A DNA stretch of 64,000 bases from Simmondsia chinensis (taxonomy: Eukaryota > Streptophyta > Magnoliopsida > Caryophyllales > Simmondsiaceae): the NCBI GenBank assembly GCA_018398585.1, contig JAGTTD010000015.1, forward strand, positions 5,709,001-5,773,000, written 5' to 3'. Position numbers and translations under genes: made by a program. This document shows, one piece after another, positions 60,201-64,000 of this stretch (positions within the stretch are counted from its first letter, which is position 1; the number at the start of each line of letters is the position of its first letter). Under the pieces are notes generated by a model. It saw only the letters and a list, made by a program, of their open reading frames with translations, was not told the origin of the DNA and ran no database searches.

Positions 60201-61983
60201 TACGAGAGGGCTACCTAGAGTAAAGTGAAGCCATCCATGAAAGAAAACGGCTACATACTCAGAGTGAAGCTACCTAGAGTGAAGCCGTCCATGAGAAAAT
60301 GGGCTATCTAAGAGAGGGCTACTTAGAGTAGAGTGAAGCAATCCACGAGAGAAAAGGGCTACCTACTTAGAGTGAAGCTACCTAGAGTGAAGCCATCGAG
60401 GACGACAGTTGCAGAGCGTGGTGTAGGAATGGCAATGGGGCGGGTAAGACCCGCTACCCAGGGGTACCCGCTCCGTTTGGGGCCGGTACGGGTATAAGTG
60501 GGGTGGGTAGTAGGTATAGGTTAGGTATTCCCGCTCCGGACCCGTCATGGGTATGGGCCGGGAACGGGTATAATTTTGTACCCACCCCATGCCGCTCCAT
60601 ACCCGCCCGGCCCCACCTCATACCCATCATACCCATTTCATTTTGCACATAGTTAATCTTCATATTAAAAAAATACATGTTTAAATTTAATTACCCAAAT
60701 TGTTTATCACTGTTATAGAAAAAATATAATTTGTTTTTACAAATAGTATTAAATAACTAATGTAAGCGGGTATAGATAATCATTTTCTATGCACATTAGG
60801 GAGGGTACGAGGCCGGTAATGGATACTCTTTAGATACCGGCGGGTAATAGGACGGGCATGGGTATGGGTTTGTACCTGCCCCACTTCATACCCGTGGCGG
60901 GTAATGGGGCAAGTACTGGTATAGGAATTGGGCGGCAGGTACGGCTATGGAGGTGGTACCCCCTGCACCCGTCCCACCCCATTGCCATCCCTAACGTGGT
61001 GGTTTGATAAAAGCCGAAAAGAATATAGTAGAAAAATACAATCCCAAATTGGTAGGTTAGAAAAGAAAGTACCATTTTATATACCTAAGGAGCTACTCCA
61101 CCTATTACCAATTGGTTTTAGGATATAACCTTCTTGGGTAAGTAATACTGTATGTGAGAACTGTTTTTTTATAGTGTTTTAACTAGTTTTTAACTGTTAA
61201 GATATTTTTAAATTAGCATTTTTTTACAGTTTTAACCTTTAGAAAATAACTTTAAAAAAGCCATTCAAGGCAGCTCTTGAAACTTAGCCTAAATATTATA
61301 TCCACTAACAACTATTTGTTAATAACCAACAGCTATCTGTGCACGCCAAATATAGCCCAAATATTATGCAAAAACTTTGTTTAATTATTTTACAAAAATT
61401 TGGAGGGTTGTATATGTATATATATATATATATATTTTTTTTTTTTCCCCTCTTTTCCCACATTTATTATCTCTCGGGAAAACAGACAACTCTGGTTGGA
61501 AAAAAGGAAAACATTTATAAATGAAAATAAAAGTTAGAAGGCAGAGGTTCGCTTAGGGTTGGTTAGTATATTTTTCATTTGTAATTTTTGACTTCCAAAA
61601 ATTTTAAATTTATATTTTGGATCTTATTTTCAATTTATTATTTACAAATTTTTCCTTAATTCAAACAAAAATTAAAAAAGAAAATAAAAAAGCCAAATAT
61701 TCATTTCTAGAACCTGAAATTTAGTTTCTTAAAAGACTAAAAAACTACAAATATGAAACGATAATAAATATGGTCATTAACTTAATTCTTGAAGATCATT
61801 CACCTTAAATTACCCTTGGTAATATTCAAGATGCGTATAACTTGTCCAAAGTACGAGGTTTTACAAATTTATGCAGTAGTAATCACCTTATCTTAACTCG
61901 AAAGGGACCTAGCTAGGTTCAATCCCTATCACCTTTCCCTAACATAATACCTTCATAGGTTGTTGTTGTTGTTGTTGTTGTTG

Positions 61984-62014
<31 letters not shown>

Positions 62015-63615
62015 TATGTCCTCCACAAAAATATTATGTATTGGTTTAATAATTTGTCTTTCAACTCTAAACTAAAGTTCTTGGATTTAAAAGTCATCAC
62101 CCCTTCTCCAAATGTTGACTTCTATTAGACTATACATATAAACTTTTTTTTATATCACAATACAAAACCTGCCATTCCGTAAAAGCGAAATCTGAACCAC
62201 TGAAGTAGTGGACAAACAAAAAGACAACATACTCTATATATAGATAATCATGATAATATGTATATATATAGGCCTATTGGACTTGATCTTGTATTTATGC
62301 AAGCATGTATTCATCTATTATAAATATACAAGTGGACATCCTCAATTCTTGGGTCGCTCATTATTTTACACGGTATCAAACCCTTGTCAACTAAGAGCTC
62401 ATGAGTTTGAATCTCAATAGTTCTAATTTCAATATGAATGTAATTTAAGCACAAGGTATAAGGCGAGTCTGTGCAATATCTATGATTCAACTTTGCCCGA
62501 CTTTGCCCATGATCCACTCCTACTTTAGTTAGTTTAGAGGTTTTGATCTTGTCATTTTACTTCTTTCTTTTGATGTGATTTTAGCTCTTATTTCTATTAG
62601 AAACCATCTCCAATGTATTCTTGAGGATCTTATCCTCTTAATTATTAAAAATAAAAAAGTCCATGCTTCAAGCCTATAATAACTACTTCACAAGAGGACA
62701 TCTTAGACTACAAAGTCATTCTTAAGCATTTATTCGGCTTAAACTCTTTTGACAATAATAAGAAAAGAAAAGAAAAGGAACTCAATTTAAAAAGAAAAGA
62801 AACACGTTAAGAGTATATAACCTTAGTGTACTCTAATACGTATCATACTCCTTACTAATATAAAAGGAAAATAGAAAACAATAATAACAACCAATTAAGT
62901 GCGTAAAAAGCTCCCACCAAGAGGAATAGGATGAGGGTGAAATATAAGCAACCCTTACCCTTATCGGATGCAAGAAAAAAAAAGAAAGGGAACTCAATTT
63001 ACCTGCTCTAGTCGAAGTACAACCCTGATGACCACCACCACCACCACCACCAACTCCGACCCCAACCACCTCAGGTGGTGGCAATGGCGGCAGTGTAACC
63101 ACCTGATGCATCAATACCGGCACCGACCCACCGCCGCCGCCGCCTCCTCCACCACCGCCTCTCTCCACAACCTCAACCAACGCCTGGTATATCTGAAACA
63201 CCATATTAGTAGGCAAACTCCTCTCTTTCCTCTCCCCCTTCTCCATATCCCAATAATACTTCATCCTACTCTCACTCTCATTCTCTACATTCTTGTTAAA
63301 TTCTCTCACTTTCTTGAAGTCACGCATGAGATTATCCCACTTATCATTACACTGATTCTGACTACGGAAACACCCTCTGTTCCAGCAGTAGTCTTCGACC
63401 CACTTCCATCTGAGCTCTGTGGTGGGTTTTGGTGAAGTGTGGGGATCCACAGGGGTGTTACTGTGGAGCCGCATGCGCATTGATCTGCGTCTTTCGTCGT
63501 CCATTTTCTTGGCTTCGATGAGAATTAGGGTTTCTTGGAGGGTCCAGTTGCCCTTTCTGTAGTCTCGTAGGAGTGCAGTGGTTATGGGTCTAGGGTTGTG
63601 GTGGGGGTCTGCCAT
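57289..63615 (-). CDS. trihelix (GT-factor) transcription factor, two exons
   Basis: Exon 1 is 63615-63003 and exon 2 is 57635-57289 on minus. Phases join exactly (GCAG|GT ... TTTAG|ATTCT gives GAT), for 960 nt or 319 aa. Residues ~18-115 form the Myb-like trihelix DNA-binding domain: YRKGNWTLQETLILIEAKKM, ELRWKWVEDYCW, SQNQCNDKWDNLMRDFKKVR. A YYWDMEKGERKERSLP block and FQIYQALVEVVER follow, then a Gly run and a Pro/Gly-rich linker. Exon 2 gives a basic patch (AKRRR), an Ala/Thr run and an amphipathic helix (SVIVEAINATQEAQERRHRE). It resembles Arabidopsis At1g31310/At2g35640-type trihelix proteins from memory. Nuclear. The 5.4 kb intron is full of transposons. The start ATG at 63615 is in the expected position before the domain. 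Confidence 0.82.
57690..57850. repeat. hAT-like TIR fragment in trihelix intron
   Basis: TAGAGGTGCATATGAGCTGA, followed by AAGCTCAAATTTG and GGCTTGCTTGAGC words, resembles the sub-terminal part of the hAT-like elements at 18.5 and 42.5 kb. The other end is not found. Confidence 0.4.
58470..58580 (+). repeat. degenerate LINE/SINE tail
   Basis: GGTAGAACCCTATATGAGTG, GGCTACGTACATCTC, AGACCTTGTCTTAGCGGGAG and AGACACTAGGCTGTTG follow the shared 3' end in order, with many changes. A further scrap on minus lies at about 58735-58760. Confidence 0.65.
58805..59180. mobile_element. degenerate MULE-type MITE
   Basis: The left part (CAGGTTTAGTCTATTAATAT, TAATCCACAAATTTATGAAA, ATGTATTTAATAAA) and the inverted right part (ACTAAAATATTATTTTATTA, GATGGACCAAAAAAATTAAT) resemble the arms of the MITE at 44146-44721. 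The shared interior phrase GTAAAAGGGTGTAAAAC confirms the relation. No minisatellite. Ends are approximate. Confidence 0.6.
59357..59611 (-). mobile_element. 5S-rRNA-headed SINE (copy C, with TSD)
   Basis: The perfect 19 bp direct repeat ATTAAATCATCTTAATTGC occurs at 59338-59356 and 59612-59630. On minus, about 59600-59503 is 5S-like (GGATCCCATTAGAACTCCGA, AGTTAAGCGTACTTGGGTGA, GATGGGTGACCTCTTGGGAA). The family tail follows (GGGGGTTCTCGAAAATAGCC, GCGGGAGCCCTTGAGGCACT). Its 5S control region is the closest of the three to the real gene. It lies in the trihelix intron. Confidence 0.92.
59898..61148 (+). mobile_element. TRIM-like LTR element with nested hAT MITE
   Basis: Two copies of an LTR-like segment (about 59901-60034 and 61011-61148) share AGTAGAAAAATNC, GGTTAGAA.AGAAAGTAC, GAGCTACTC.ACCTATT and AACC..CTT.GGTAAGTAA. 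The left copy is followed by TGGTATCAGAGCCA (60037-60050), a tRNA-iMet-type primer site. The interior is only about 400 bp besides the MITE and contains imperfect GGGCTACCTA / GAGTGAAGC repeats (60180-60400). No coding capacity, which fits a terminal-repeat retrotransposon in miniature. Confidence 0.7.
60424..60993. mobile_element. hAT-like MITE, GC-rich
   Basis: The ends TAGGAATGGCAATGGGGCGG and CCACCCCATTGCCATCCCTA are inverted repeats. Flanking octamers GCGTGGTG (60416-60423) and ACGTGGTG (60994-61001) match at 7 of 8. Sub-terminal GGGTACGGGTA / TACCCGC words repeat. It splits the TRIM-like element. Confidence 0.85.
61850..62010 (+). mobile_element. candidate tRNA-type SINE 3' part
   Basis: A B-box-like GGTTCAATCCC (about 61917) lies 60 bp before six TTG repeats and a T-run of about 25. 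TTG-ended tRNA SINEs are known in plants. An A box and target repeats were not found, so this is tentative. Confidence 0.35.
62340..62530. repeat. LTR-retrotransposon leader fragment
   Basis: CGGTATCAAACCCTTGTCAA, then GAGCTCATGAGTTTGAATCT and AAGCACAAGGTATAAGGCGA, parallel a similar stretch at 59722-59830 (GATATTAGAGCC, GAGATCACGAGTTCTAACC, CACAAGGTGCGAGG). Both look like primer-site-proximal sequence of LTR elements. No LTR boundaries found. Confidence 0.45.
62880..62970 (-). repeat. degenerate LINE/SINE tail
   Basis: AACAACCAATTAAGTGCGTA, then AGCTCCCACCAAGAGG and AAGCAACCCTTACCCTTATC on plus, follow the reverse complement of the shared tail. It lies 30 bp inside the trihelix intron, near the splice donor. 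Confidence 0.55.
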
Positions 63616-64000
63616 TGGTGGTTTGCATGTGGAAGGGAGAGAGAGAGAGAGAGAGAGTTGGGGTTGGGAGAGTTTGCTATGGAGAGTGGAGGGGAAGATG
63701 TTATGGGTCCCCTTTTGTTTCTTTTTCTAAATTTAATCCGGGGAAATTGTTTTTAATCGTAAATGATGCAGCGTATAAGCGGAAATTTTATGAAGCGCGA
63801 AGTATTTAATAATCTTCCTTTTAATTTTATTAAGAACTAATAAAAAAATTAGCCCAATTTCTCACAAATTAAGAAAAGAGAAACTAACTCTAAATCTTTA
63901 AAATAAAATTTGAATTGAATGCCTTAAAACCCTATACTCCTGTTGACCGAACTATTGTAGGGAAACTCAGCCTAATAAAGCTTTTGTTCCCAACCCCTGA
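63616..64000 (-). promoter_or_regulatory. trihelix gene 5'UTR and promoter region
   Basis: Upstream of the ATG, on minus, lies a CT microsatellite (GAGAGAGAGAGAG on plus at 63637-63656), typical of plant 5' leaders, then AT-rich sequence to the window edge. No TATA box is chosen. Confidence 0.45.

Noticed and set aside
62968..63435. 155-codon plus-strand ORF
   Set aside because: Antisense of trihelix exon 1, which has clear domain motifs and matching splice phases.

Overview
The window is nuclear DNA of a flowering plant, most likely a eudicot. Genes are split by long AT-rich introns with GT/AG borders, and most of the sequence is layered transposable elements. I cannot name the species. Three host genes are readable. 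(1) The 3' end of a 3-hydroxyisobutyrate dehydrogenase (HIBADH) gene on + has its last three coding exons at 9498-15922; the 5' exons are not in the window. (2) A complete HEN1 small-RNA 2'-O-methyltransferase gene on + has nine coding exons from 24168 to 41985 and encodes 952 aa. (3) A complete two-exon trihelix transcription factor gene on - spans 57289-63615 and encodes 319 aa.

Layout. 0-5 kb: a decayed Mutator-like (MULE) transposase gene on - with a plant mobile domain (PMD) remnant downstream, cut by SINE insertions. 5.3-7.4 kb: four tandem ~0.5 kb units, each with a leftward TATA box and leader-like sequence, probably the promoter end of that MULE. 7.4-9.5 kb: a 5S-rRNA-headed SINE and a CACTA transposase fragment. 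9.5-15.9 kb: HIBADH exons, with an inverted pair of LTR-like repeats and a 2.5 kb RTE-type LINE in the introns. 16-21.8 kb: a solo LTR, a hAT-like element and a PIF/Harbinger-like element. 21.9-42 kb: HEN1, whose introns hold foldback and TIR elements, three LINE fragments, and a solo LTR containing both a LINE and a MITE. 42-45 kb: hAT-derived and MULE-type MITEs. 45.3-52.2 kb: a chromodomain Ty3/gypsy element with a LINE and a 280 bp duplication in its 5' LTR. 52.9-55.8 kb: a giant near-perfect palindrome. 56.5 kb: a U6 snRNA pseudogene. 57.3-63.6 kb: the trihelix gene, whose 5.4 kb intron carries another 5S-headed SINE, a TRIM with a hAT MITE inside, and smaller debris.

The main discovery candidate is a retroposon partnership. 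RTE-type LINE copies (five with coding remnants), SINEs whose 5' half is a 5S rRNA copy, and many 3' stubs all share the same ~130-150 bp 3' end, finishing in TTG repeats. Direct repeats at the insertion sites prove retroposition for several of them. Second is the 2.9 kb palindrome, with tRNA-Asp-type primer-binding-site motifs at its apex and converging TATA boxes. Third is the promoter-bearing tandem array next to the MULE/PMD remnant. Exon structures come from reading splice sites and from remembered family sequences; no searches were run.
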